Assembly: GCA_023411715.1 (NCBI GenBank)
Contig: JAEYOM010000043.1
Location: 1-34,616, forward strand
Direction: 5' to 3'
Source: Bacillota bacterium
Lineage (GTDB): Bacteria; Bacillota; Clostridia; Acetivibrionales; DTU013
DNA length: 34,616 bases
Part shown: piece after piece, positions 15,457-23,531 of the stretch
Layout of the letters: every line of letters begins with the position of its first letter
Numbering within the stretch: position 1 is the stretch's first letter
Translations under genes and position numbers: made by a program
The notes under the pieces: model-generated
Seen by the model: the letters and a program-made list of their open reading frames with translations, nothing else
Told to the model about the DNA's origin: nothing
Database searches by the model: none

Positions 15457-16422
15457 ATGAATTTTATCGAGGGATACATGACTGGTGACGCATGGGAAGA
15501 CTTATGCGTTCAATGCTACCGCGTGCGTTATCAGAGTAATCATTATACTGCTATACCTGCCGCACAAAAGGGAGACGCAGGAATCGAAGGATATACTTTC
15601 GATGGGGTTGTGCATCAATGCTATTGCCCAGAACGTGAGTATTCTGATAAAGACCTGTACGAACACTATCGGGATAAAATGACTACCGACCTTGAAAAGC
15701 TGATTAACCCTAAACATGTCAGCAGTTATGCCGATAGATTACGTAGCATGGGCGTTCCACCTATTCGTGAATGGCACTTCAATATACCTGAGTACAAAGA
15801 TCACCGAATATTAACGCATGCAGAAACTAAACGGCAGGAAGTATTGGCGGCTAAAGAAGCGATTCCAAAGAGCTTTGAGCATATACATAAAGATTTCGTA
15901 ATCGTTATAAAACAAGCTGCTGATTTCACTCCCGAAATCAGCAGAATAATCCGAACGACTTTAACTGATATGCGACTAAATGCCGCTATTCAGTATACAG
16001 CAAAGCCGGATTGGTCAAAATGCGATTCTCAGAAAGTTGAGAATATACGGCGAAAAATCAAGGCTGTAATGCATGGGGTTGCTGATACAGATGAGACCCT
16101 GAATGAAGTCATAGATATTTATATTAACTATTACATATGTGGATTAGAGAATATGACCTCACTCCGGCAGGATTTCCCCGAAATATATGAAGATTTATAC
16201 AAGCTTGCTCAAAGTTATAAAAATGAAGTAAGAGTCAAAACTTTGATGCACACTGATAGGTCAATGAACAAAGATTTGTTTGAAAAGATTCTGGATGAAT
16301 TTCAGACAAAGCTGGAGAAGGATTTTTCAAGGATATTTACGATAGCATCAATCGGAGAACTCAAACAAGATTTAATTGCCAGTTGGCTTGCCGATTGTTC
16401 GATGGAATTTAGGAGCGTGTAG
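15457..16422 (+). CDS. Putative effector of an ABC three-component-like system, REase-like N terminus
   Basis: The 321-residue protein begins with a segment resembling a restriction-endonuclease fold: WEDLCVQCYRVRY, then KGDAGIEGYTFDGVVHQCY, where the Asp and the Gln-x-Tyr strand occupy positions of PD-(D/E)XK-like active sites, with Lys not evident. The middle and C-terminal parts are long helices. It lies two bases before a small winged-helix-like gene, which overlaps a Rad50-like ATPase gene. That order matches the ABC-3C defence systems, where such a protein is the effector component. The start has only a distant G-rich ribosome site. The family name is tentative. Confidence 0.6.
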   Translation: MNFIEGYMTGDAWEDLCVQCYRVRYQSNHYTAIPAAQKGDAGIEGYTFDGVVHQCYCPEREYSDKDLYEHYRDKMTTDLEKLINPKHVSSYADRLRSMGVPPIREWHFNIPEYKDHRILTHAETKRQEVLAAKEAIPKSFEHIHKDFVIVIKQAADFTPEISRIIRTTLTDMRLNAAIQYTAKPDWSKCDSQKVENIRRKIKAVMHGVADTDETLNEVIDIYINYYICGLENMTSLRQDFPEIYEDLYKLAQSYKNEVRVKTLMHTDRSMNKDLFEKILDEFQTKLEKDFSRIFTIASIGELKQDLIASWLADCSMEFRSV

Positions 16423-16424
16423 AA

Positions 16425-16910
16425 ATGCCGGACAACCCTCTTTTGCGTGGAGATATCGTTTTTGATGCAAAGCCGGATGCTGTACCTTATAATTATCGCG
16501 TAAGCTATAAGGTATCTCAGCTTTGCCTTATCATGCGTATATGTGGGTGGGGAGATACTTGCTCTTTAGTGAAGCTGCAAATGATTTCGTTTGCCTTATT
16601 CTCACGAATTAACTTAGAACGATTAATAAAATTTGCGGATGACAGACTTCTAACCTTGTCAATTGTGAGATTTGATCCTGCTGTAAATAAAGCGTTGACA
16701 TTTGCCGTGGCATACGGGTTTGTTGTCCAGCTAAAAACCGGTAGTTACAAATTAACAGATCGTGGACATAACCTCGCCGATCAAATAATGATGGCGGGTG
16801 ATTTGATGGTAACAGAAATACTCGATCTTAAAGAATTATCTAAAAAGCTGACGGAGAGTAAAATAAAGGAGCTTACGGATATGTGGAGGATTAAGAATGC
16901 TGAAGATTAA
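16425..16910 (+). CDS. Probable middle component of the ABC three-component-like system
   Basis: The 161-residue protein follows the effector by two bases (AGGAG site 10 bases before the ATG) and overlaps the ATPase gene by 14 bases. Helical sequence near residues 30-60 and a wing-like stretch AVAYGFVVQLKTGSYKLTDRG near 92-112 suggest a winged-helix fold. Middle components of ABC-3C systems have this size and position and are thought to bridge ATPase and effector. The call rests mainly on context and length. Confidence 0.6.
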   Translation: MPDNPLLRGDIVFDAKPDAVPYNYRVSYKVSQLCLIMRICGWGDTCSLVKLQMISFALFSRINLERLIKFADDRLLTLSIVRFDPAVNKALTFAVAYGFVVQLKTGSYKLTDRGHNLADQIMMAGDLMVTEILDLKELSKKLTESKIKELTDMWRIKNAED

Positions 16911-18942
16911 TCGGCTTCGGGTAGAAATAAATACTGCCAATGGCGACTACGGTATCGACGAGACATTCAGGAGCGGAATGAATTTTGTGGCGAGTTCCGA
17001 AAACACCTGCGGAAAGAGCTCAATTCTTGCCGCCATCTACTATTGCCTTGGATTTGAGCAGATTATTGGAGGCGTCGGCGGAATAGGCAGTAAAGTCTTA
17101 ACATCGGTATTCAAAACTTCTATTGATGATGCTGGAAAGACGTGGTCTGTTACTGAATCGGGAGCATACTTAGAGATTAGTAATGGGCTTGAGACTGTTA
17201 CAATTTTTAGGAACATTATATCAGAAAATAAAGACAATAGGCTAATCACTGTATTTTTTAGTGATTACAATTCAATCAGTAATCCAAAAACGCAAGCCAT
17301 AGACCTATATGTTAATATCCAGAACGCTGCCACAGGTGAACGCGGATTCCACACTTTCTTGGAAGAATTTTTGCACTTGGAGTTGCCTTTGGTTCGCACG
17401 TCGGACGGCAACGAGCGAAAACTCTATCTTCAGGTAATTTTTTCTTCCATGTTTATTGAGCAAAAACATGGATGGTCTGATATTCTTTCGGGAATGCCAA
17501 TCTTTGGGATCAGAGAATCAAAAAAGCGTGTCGTTGAGTATATTTTAAATCTCGATACGCTAAAGAATGAAAAGGAGCGGGATCGCCTTAGAACTGTCAG
17601 AGCAAAACTTGAACGCGAATGGGAATTGCTGATTTCTGATTTGCAAAGAACCGTTACACATGAAGGCTGTTGCATATCGAATCTTCCTATTAATCCGCGA
17701 GTTTTGTCTGACAATGATTATAACCGAATCACCATAACGGTTGGAACCGAATCTACAGTTGGCGATGAGATAGCCCGTCTTCAAGAGACATATGATTCGT
17801 TACGCCAACTGAAGCCCCGTGTTCATGATAATTTTGAAGCACTTAGTTCTGAACTCTCAGAAACCGAATCCGCTATATTAAGGCAAGAGGTGGAGTTGAG
17901 GAGCATTGAAGAAAAGTTTTCATATGAACGCAGCGTAATTACACGTCTTGAAAATGACTTGGAAATAGTTAATTCGGATATTCGCAATAATAATGATGCG
18001 GCAAGACTGCAAAAATTCGGCTCAGAATCAACAGGAGAGTTTTCATCTGATGTTTGTCCGGTATGCAAACAGCAAATCCATGACAATTTACTTTCAATTG
18101 TGGCTGATAATGTTTTTATGAACATAGAGGATAATATCACGCATCTTAAAGAACAAAAAAAGATGCTTGATTACTCTCTTTCAAGCCATAGGGACAGCAA
18201 GGATGCACTCCAGAGGGAACAGAAAAGATTAGAAGCAAGCCTATTGACTTTAAGACGCTTGGCTCAAACAATAAGATCTGATCTTTACACGACGACGGAT
18301 ACTGAAGCGTCGGAAGCAATAATGCTTAAGAGAATAGAAATATCCCGACGCATTGAGAAACTTTCAAAAATGAGAGAGACGGTATCTTCATTAATTGAAG
18401 TCTTACGTGAGCTATCCGCAAAGTGGAATGATTATTTGGATCAAAACAGAAGACTCCCAAAGAGCGACTTGTCAGAGTCAGATTCGGACAAAATCACTTT
18501 ACTAAAGAGAAAGTTCGTTGAGAACCTTAAGCTGTATCATTACAGTAGTCTTTCCAATCTTGACGGCATTGACATCTCGCCGGAATCCCTCTTGCCGACA
18601 ATAGATGGGTTTGATATGAAATTCGACTCCTCAGCAAGCGATGGAATAAGAGTTATCTGGGCATTCACTATGGCGCTCTTGCAAGTGTCTATCGAAAAAG
18701 ACGGAAACCACTCAGGCGTAATTATTTTTGATGAACCCGCGCAGCAGAGCATTGTTCCTGATGATATGGACAGCTTTATAAATTCAGCTGTGCAGTTGGG
18801 GAAGAACTGCCAGATAATAACCGCAATAACCTTAAATAGCAAAGAACTCGTTGAAATCATCGACAAACTTGATTCAAAGGATTATCATAAGATTACAATA
18901 TTTGATAAGGCTTTTAAACTATATAAAGAGGATGCGGAGTAA
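16897..18942 (+). CDS. Rad50/SMC-like ABC ATPase of a defence system
   Basis: The 681-residue protein has an N-terminal ABC half with a Walker A variant SSENTCGKSS near residues 31-40, a Q-loop region, and two coiled-coil arms. A zinc-hook CPVC lies at residues 387-390. At the C terminus is Walker B VIIFDEPAQQ. The order is that of Rad50-type ATPases, but the protein is shorter than Rad50, as in ABC-3C proteins. It probably senses or clamps DNA and drives the nuclease-like partner. The start has GGAGG six bases upstream. The gene ends only about 35 bases before the element boundary. The ATPase family is secure; the defence role is inferred from neighbours. Confidence 0.85.
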   Translation: MLKINRLRVEINTANGDYGIDETFRSGMNFVASSENTCGKSSILAAIYYCLGFEQIIGGVGGIGSKVLTSVFKTSIDDAGKTWSVTESGAYLEISNGLETVTIFRNIISENKDNRLITVFFSDYNSISNPKTQAIDLYVNIQNAATGERGFHTFLEEFLHLELPLVRTSDGNERKLYLQVIFSSMFIEQKHGWSDILSGMPIFGIRESKKRVVEYILNLDTLKNEKERDRLRTVRAKLEREWELLISDLQRTVTHEGCCISNLPINPRVLSDNDYNRITITVGTESTVGDEIARLQETYDSLRQLKPRVHDNFEALSSELSETESAILRQEVELRSIEEKFSYERSVITRLENDLEIVNSDIRNNNDAARLQKFGSESTGEFSSDVCPVCKQQIHDNLLSIVADNVFMNIEDNITHLKEQKKMLDYSLSSHRDSKDALQREQKRLEASLLTLRRLAQTIRSDLYTTTDTEASEAIMLKRIEISRRIEKLSKMRETVSSLIEVLRELSAKWNDYLDQNRRLPKSDLSESDSDKITLLKRKFVENLKLYHYSSLSNLDGIDISPESLLPTIDGFDMKFDSSASDGIRVIWAFTMALLQVSIEKDGNHSGVIIFDEPAQQSIVPDDMDSFINSAVQLGKNCQIITAITLNSKELVEIIDKLDSKDYHKITIFDKAFKLYKEDAE

Positions 18943-18950
18943 AAGGTGTG

Positions 18951-19003
18951 ATTACCTTTCACTGAGGTGACAATACCTTTAGGATCTATTGCGATGAGCG
19001 TGC
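18951..19003. other. attR junction of the integrated element
   Basis: The element side ends TTCACTGAGGTGACAATACC (18958-18977). The core TTTAGG is at 18978-18983, and the host side continues as the tRNA-Leu 3' half. The element arm mirrors the one at 643-668. Together they predict a palindromic attP with central TT, and an attB that is the anticodon arm of tRNA-Leu. Confidence 0.78.
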
Positions 19004-19029
19004 AGGTTCAAGTCCTGTCACCCGCACCA
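18978..19029 (+). pseudogene. tRNA-Leu(UAG) 3' half
   Basis: It runs from the loop core TTTAGG through the 3' anticodon stem ATCTAT, a class II variable arm and the T arm GGTTCAAGTCC to CACCCGC and CCA. It lacks D arm and 5' acceptor. It completes the half at 606-642. The last 34 bases with flank are almost identical (33 of 34) to the intact tRNA at 764-797. Confidence 0.82.
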
Positions 19030-19037
19030 AAGATTGT

Positions 19038-19068
19038 CCGAAAACCCGCTTAAACGGCGGGTTTTCGG
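19038..19068 (+). terminator. Terminator of the original tRNA-Leu gene
   Basis: CCGAAAACCCGC (19038-19049) pairs with GCGGGTTTTCGG (19057-19068), followed by a T-containing stretch. It lies eight bases after the tRNA CCA end. It would also end transcription from the ABC cluster. Confidence 0.75.
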
Positions 19069-19356
19069 CATGTTTATGCATTTTCACACTGCATAACATA
19101 GTAGGCTTCGTAACTTTATATAATACTCTGTATAAATATTATGCCGATCGGACTTTTCGGACAGTCTGACACAAAAACTCCATGTATCAGGGTTTGACCC
19201 CCCCGTACGTGGAGTTTTGCTTTCTGCTGAGGTAATTTTGTGCTATACTTGATTCAAATTTGACCAACAAATATTATTAGCCTGATGTTTTTTGTGTTCA
19301 GGAGGCATTAGAGCATCAAGCAAGGATAATAGTATGAGCTTTCAGGAGGGGTATAC
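19069..19356. other. Gene-free stretch with a terminator-like hairpin
   Basis: No gene is seen. AAAACTCCATGTA (from 19174) pairs with TACGTGGAGTTTT (to 19218), 12 of 13 positions, around a G/C-rich loop that contains seven C residues. A TATACT at 19244-19249 may be a -10 for the first cupin gene. The cupin ribosome site (AGGAGGGG) lies near 19343-19350. Confidence 0.5.
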
Positions 19357-19821
19357 ATGGATCAAATAGGTAACATCAATAATATTCTTGACGCATTTAT
19401 ATGGAAAGACGATATTGGGTTAATCACAAAAGAACTGGGAAAATCAGTAGGCAGCCAAAAGATTTATATCAATTTGGATAGTGTGCCGCCAAAAGGATTT
19501 AGCACAAAATACCACAGTCACTCACAGCAGGAAGAATTTTTCTATATAATATCAGGACTTGGAATTCTACGTTTAAATGGACAGAAAATAGATATGAAGG
19601 CTGGTGATTTCCTGTCAAAACCAGCGGGAAAAGAGATTTTTCATACATTTTACAACTCAGGGACAGAACCATTACTAATTCTTGATATCGGAACAAATGA
19701 AAAAGAAGACACATGCTATTATCCGGATGAGGAAGTATACTTACATAAGGCAAATGGCGAGCATCATGTATTTAGGAAAAATGCTTTGTTAGAGAATTGG
19801 TCATCTGACCCAAATGAATAA
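19357..19821 (+). CDS. Cupin-domain protein
   Basis: The 154-residue protein is a single-domain cupin. Motif 1 appears as YHSHSQQEEFFYIISGLG (residues about 52-69), with the two His and a Glu of the metal site, and motif 2 as GDFLSKPAG...HTFYN. Cupins of this type bind a metal or small ligand; the substrate is unknown. The start has AGGAGGGG nine bases upstream. A second cupin gene follows after 32 bases, so the pair is probably one transcript. Confidence 0.8.
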   Translation: MDQIGNINNILDAFIWKDDIGLITKELGKSVGSQKIYINLDSVPPKGFSTKYHSHSQQEEFFYIISGLGILRLNGQKIDMKAGDFLSKPAGKEIFHTFYNSGTEPLLILDIGTNEKEDTCYYPDEEVYLHKANGEHHVFRKNALLENWSSDPNE

Positions 19822-19853
19822 TTCAAAAATTCTATTTAACTGGAGAGACAATT

Positions 19854-20213
19854 GTGGAAAAAGTAAATATCAATGATAAATTGAGTGCTTTTAGTGAATA
19901 CTGGACTCCTAAGATTATTGGTGACCTCAATGACTCGTACGTAAAGCTTGTAAAGCTAAAAGGCGAGTTCATGTGGCATATGCATGAAAATGAAGATGAG
20001 ATGTTTATGGTTATCAAGGGAAAGTTGGTAATTAAACTCCACACAGAAGATATAGTTCTTAATGAAGGTGAGTTCTTCATAATTCCGAGAGGACTAGAAC
20101 ATATGCCAATTGCTGAGGAAGAAGTTCATGCTTTGTTACTCGAATCGAAAACAACATTGAATACGGGGAATGTCAAAAACGAAAGGACTGTAGAGGTCTT
20201 GGAGAAGATATGA
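19854..20213 (+). CDS. Cupin-domain protein
   Basis: The 119-residue protein starts at GTG 19854 (GGAGAG six bases upstream). The cupin motif WHMHENEDEMFMVIKGKL carries the two His and the Glu of a metal site near residues 41-50, and EGEFFIIPRGLEHMPIAEEE gives motif 2. Small cupins of this kind are frequent and mostly uncharacterised. It follows another cupin gene with 32 bases between them. Confidence 0.85.
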   Translation: MEKVNINDKLSAFSEYWTPKIIGDLNDSYVKLVKLKGEFMWHMHENEDEMFMVIKGKLVIKLHTEDIVLNEGEFFIIPRGLEHMPIAEEEVHALLLESKTTLNTGNVKNERTVEVLEKI

Positions 20214-20529
20214 CAGATATGTGCGATGTGTCTGATATTTAAAATCCCCCAAGCGCTTGTTACCATTGGGTATATAATCAAGCACAAGTTAATCCTGAAA
20301 TAATTTGTGCTTGGTAATTTCAAATTGGGATGATGAACATAAATTCTGCGTTCAGATAAGTGGAATAACGAGAACCCGTATGTGGAGTTTTTTAACGGCT
20401 ATGAGCTTCTCCATCGGGTACAGGTCTGTTTATCTATACCTATGTGACCGGGCAGGAAGGGGTACGGTTCACTGTGAACCCACCAGAACCTCTCACTCTA
20501 TAAATTTATTACAGAGAAAGAACAAGCTT
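20214..20529. other. Gene-free region with a hairpin and a possible gene remnant
   Basis: CAAGCACAA (20279-20287) pairs with TTGTGCTTG (20305-20313), which may terminate the cupin transcript. Between about 20400 and 20513 a plus-strand frame reads ASPSGTGLFIYTYVTGQEG then VRFTVNPPEPLTL and stops at TAA 20511-20513. It looks like the end of a real protein, but upstream it is frame-broken and has no start. No function is recognised. Confidence 0.4.
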
Positions 20530-21795
20530 TTATGTAGCAGCCTGAAATATAAACAATCCTTCCTTGACCGAAAACTGGCATATGCCGCCATACTTTTCTA
20601 CTATATGTGCTATGCTTTTTGTCCCAAAACCATGCCCCTGTTCTCCCGATACGGGGAAGCCCTGATGAAATACAGGTTCTATCTGATAACTGTTGCGAAT
20701 GTCAATGCACAACTTATTATTTTTGGAATACATGCGAAGTTTGACAAAACGTTTATTGATGTCGCTTATTTTTTCACAGGCATGTATGGCGTTTTCCAAA
20801 GCGTTTGACAACAGGCTGCATAAATCGGGCACCAAAAATTTTCCCAAATACGCAGTGGAGACATTAATTTCACAGTGGATTTTCTTTTCTGCCGTTTTTG
20901 CTGCGTAAGAGGAAAGGATCAGATTCACAGACTCATTTTCCGAATATCGTATCACCTTGGCGTTGTCGATCCCTTCGCAGACGTTGGCTATGTATGAAAG
21001 AGCGTCTTTCATGTTATTTTCAGAAATGCAGGCATTCAGATAATTCATATGGTGTCTTAAATCGTGGCGGTAAATGACAGCCTGTTCTTCGGATTTTCTG
21101 AGTATTTCTATTTCAGACCTGGATTGATCGGCTAAAACCTTGAATAGCGCCTGTTCGACTTCAACCTCCTTTTTCTCATAAAGCGTTTTGAGATAAACAA
21201 TAGAAAAGATAAAGTATACAACAACCACGGCGGCATCCATGAATTCAACGATTGCAGCGCCGCCCCGGTATAGCAAATCGGTATAAACCGTCAGGATATA
21301 TTCAAGTACATAGTATATGAGCGGAACCATAATAAAAAATCTCAGTATCCGGTTGCTTTCGAACTTCAATCGGGCTACATAAGGCGAAATATACCGCGCA
21401 ATGACCATTAACAGCGGGATGGTAATCGCGATTTGAACTATGTAGGAAACCCACATATCATAGCCCCAAAAGAATGAAATCGCGGTTCCAATCCACTTCC
21501 TCGGCGTACAAAAGAGATATGCGGAGAGAACGGAAATGCCGGCGATATAGCCACTTTTTTTGTAATAGTGCTTCAACAAGAAAAACAATGGAAGATGGGT
21601 CAAAAATGGATACGACTTAAATAAAAACTCATCTCCTAAAACGAGATAGGCAATTATCTGAAGGATTCCAAAAGCACAGAATATCAGAGCGTACTGCTTT
21701 TTATTGTTTTTAATTTTAATGTCTGAAAAAGAGAGGGACAATGCAATTCCGAAAAAGAGGACAAAACCAAAATTGATTAAGTTCAAATAGCCCAT
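20530..21795 (-). CDS. AgrC-type sensor histidine kinase, no adjacent regulator
   Basis: The 421-residue protein starts at ATG 21795 with GGAGGGG upstream; the longer frame to 21861 lacks a ribosome site. About six membrane segments fill the first 200 residues. A coiled linker and the H-box YRHDLRHHMNYL follow, then GHKL ATPase motifs: N box LLSNALENAIHA and G box GHGFGTKSI. This is the HPK10 group that senses peptides in quorum sensing and activates LytTR regulators. No response regulator or peptide gene lies beside it, so it may work with a distant partner. Confidence 0.88.
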   Translation of the reverse strand: MGYLNLINFGFVLFFGIALSLSFSDIKIKNNKKQYALIFCAFGILQIIAYLVLGDEFLFKSYPFLTHLPLFFLLKHYYKKSGYIAGISVLSAYLFCTPRKWIGTAISFFWGYDMWVSYIVQIAITIPLLMVIARYISPYVARLKFESNRILRFFIMVPLIYYVLEYILTVYTDLLYRGGAAIVEFMDAAVVVVYFIFSIVYLKTLYEKKEVEVEQALFKVLADQSRSEIEILRKSEEQAVIYRHDLRHHMNYLNACISENNMKDALSYIANVCEGIDNAKVIRYSENESVNLILSSYAAKTAEKKIHCEINVSTAYLGKFLVPDLCSLLSNALENAIHACEKISDINKRFVKLRMYSKNNKLCIDIRNSYQIEPVFHQGFPVSGEQGHGFGTKSIAHIVEKYGGICQFSVKEGLFIFQAAT

Positions 21796-22160
21796 GCTAT
21801 TACCCCTCCATTTTAAAAGAAAGATATTTCTGCTTAATATCCCGTGCCTTGCCCTGTGCAACAGGAACAGACGAAAGAGTCTGCAAGGCCGCCTGGTGGT
21901 TTTCTATATCCCGATATTAGTTTAGCATAAAAAGCTGGATATCCGAAACTATGATTCGTGCAGAAAAAGACATGTTTCATTTTTGCTCCCGCAAATGTAC
22001 GGATGAAAACGGCAAAGGTAAGCCTCGCTAAAAACGCCTGGGTCGACGGCGATTTTTCCGCATGGGCTTATGTTTGCTGTAGATAAGTTCACAGTTTGGA
22101 GGTATAATAGCTATGAAAATATGCGTCTCACTTAATAAAATGAAACCAAAGGAGCGCCAT
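21796..22160. other. Intergenic region with a structured element and promoter
   Basis: No gene is seen. At 22019-22070 TAAGCC pairs with GGCTTA at the base, and inside it AAAAACGCC pairs with GGCGaTTTTT around a 9-base loop, forming a long interrupted hairpin. A TATAAT lies at 22103-22108, followed by the coding start at 22161. The hairpin may be a palindromic repeat or a leader RNA upstream of the promoter. Confidence 0.45.
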
Positions 22161-23519
22161 ATGAATATCCTTGTTCTAAACGGCAGCCCTAAAGGGCGTT
22201 ATAGTATAACATTGCAGACCGTCTTGTACCTGGAGCAAATGTTTCCACAGCATAAATTCCAGGTTCTCCATGTCGGTCAGCAGATCAAATCGTTTGAAAA
22301 GGACTTTGTTCCTGCCTTGGATGCTTTGAAGCAGGCGGATCTGCTGTTATTCTCCTATCCTGTGTATACCTTTATTGCTCCAAGCCAGCTTCACCGCTTT
22401 ATTGAGCGCATAAAGTCTTCCGGTATTGACTTAAGCGCAAAATTTGCCACGCAGGTTACCACCTCCAAGCATTTCTACGATGTCACAGCCCATCGCTACA
22501 TACAGGATAACTGTCAGGATATGGGGATGAAGTACATCAAAGGCTTCTCCGCCGATATGGACGACTTGCTGACCGAAAAAGGCAGAAAAGAAGCGGTGGA
22601 GTTTTTCCGCTATGTACAATGGTGTGTGGAACAGGACAGCTATGAGCCTTTGCCGTTTCCGCTGAAACCTGCCTCTCATGCTCCGGTAAGCGTACCGGAA
22701 ACGTCCGATGCGGAAAAAAAGCGGGATGTGGTAATCGTTACGGATTGCGGACCGGATGATAAACAGCTGCAAAGCATGATTGCCCGCTTCCAGGCAGTAC
22801 TGCCGCTTCAAAGCCGGGTGGTCAACATCCGGGAGTATCCGTTCATGGGCGGATGCCTGGGCTGTTTTAACTGCGCCGTTTCCGGCAAGTGTATCTATAA
22901 GGATGGCTTCGATGATTTCCTGCGCAGCGACATCCAACGGGCGGACGCTATCGTCTACGCCTTCGCCATAAAGGATCACTCCATGGGTGCGACGTTCAAA
23001 CAGTACGATGACCGTCAGTTCTGTAATGGTCATCGTACCGTGACCATGGGAATGCCTTTTGGTTATCTGGTCAGTGGTAATTACAGTGAAGAGTCCAATT
23101 TGCAGATGATTATCGAAGGTCGCTGTGAGGTGGGCGGCAATTTCCTAGCGGGTGTCGCCACAGATGAAACGGATCCCGATGCCGCCATCGATCGACTTGC
23201 GAAAACGCTGGCCTATTCGTTGGAGCATTGCTATGCACAGCCGCAGAACTTTTTCGGTGTGGGTGGCATGAAAATTTTCCGCGACTTGATTTTTCTGATG
23301 CGCGGTATGATGAAAGCCGATCATAAATTCTACAAATCCCATGGTCAGTACGACTTCCCTCAGAAGAAAAAAGGTACTGTCCTGAAAATGTATGCGGTAG
23401 GCGCTCTGCTTTCCTCGCCCAAGTTGAAGGCGAAAATTGGAAATAAAATGAACGAGGGAATGATTGCGCCCTACAAGAAAGTTCTGGAGCAGGCGAAAGG
23501 ACGCATTTTTAGCCGTTAG
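22161..23519 (+). CDS. Flavodoxin-fold NAD(P)H-dependent oxidoreductase, two domains
   Basis: ATG 22161 has AAAGGAG seven bases upstream and opens the typical MNILVLNGSPKG strand; an earlier ATG at 22113 falls right after the TATAAT and is less likely. The 452-residue protein has two flavodoxin-like domains. The first spans residues 1-180 with the FMN-phosphate loop GSPKGRYS. The second starts near residue 192 (RDVVIVTDCG) and carries CLGCFNCAVSGKC, a cysteine motif of iron-sulfur flavoprotein-like reductases. It probably transfers electrons with bound FMN. The EFR1-type ferredoxin gene follows after 12 bases and is a likely redox partner. The substrate is unknown. Confidence 0.82.
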   Translation: MNILVLNGSPKGRYSITLQTVLYLEQMFPQHKFQVLHVGQQIKSFEKDFVPALDALKQADLLLFSYPVYTFIAPSQLHRFIERIKSSGIDLSAKFATQVTTSKHFYDVTAHRYIQDNCQDMGMKYIKGFSADMDDLLTEKGRKEAVEFFRYVQWCVEQDSYEPLPFPLKPASHAPVSVPETSDAEKKRDVVIVTDCGPDDKQLQSMIARFQAVLPLQSRVVNIREYPFMGGCLGCFNCAVSGKCIYKDGFDDFLRSDIQRADAIVYAFAIKDHSMGATFKQYDDRQFCNGHRTVTMGMPFGYLVSGNYSEESNLQMIIEGRCEVGGNFLAGVATDETDPDAAIDRLAKTLAYSLEHCYAQPQNFFGVGGMKIFRDLIFLMRGMMKADHKFYKSHGQYDFPQKKKGTVLKMYAVGALLSSPKLKAKIGNKMNEGMIAPYKKVLEQAKGRIFSR

Positions 23520-23531
23520 GGAGAGCGAAGG

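Larger units (their letters stand above)
637..18983. mobile_element. Integrative element inserted in the anticodon loop of tRNA-Leu(UAG)
   Basis: The limits are set by the split tRNA, the shared TTTAGG core and the matching inverted ends. Crossover at the central TT gives a length of about 18,341 bp. Contents from the left: intact tRNA-Leu, argS, two large serine recombinase genes, relaxase remnant, mobC, RepA-like ATPase, DUF6076-like gene, XRE regulator, secreted DUF6550-like protein, nucleotide-hydrolase operon, YhcG nuclease, ABC-three-component-like cluster. No tyrosine integrase or type IV secretion genes are seen. It resembles a mobilizable element that has lost its relaxase function. 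The 517-residue recombinase is the likely integrase. Excision has not been shown. Confidence 0.8.

Noticed and set aside
637..18983. A full conjugative element.
   Set aside because: No type IV secretion genes, coupling protein or intact relaxase were found; only mobC and a relaxase remnant remain.
764..19031. A 34-bp direct repeat (33 of 34 identical) at 764-797 and 18998-19031, which looks like the attachment-site duplication of a tRNA-targeting integrase.
   Set aside because: It is explained by homology between two tRNA-Leu 3' ends. The true junctions are fixed by the split tRNA, the TTTAGG core and the inverted element ends. Recombination between these repeats could still delete most of the element.
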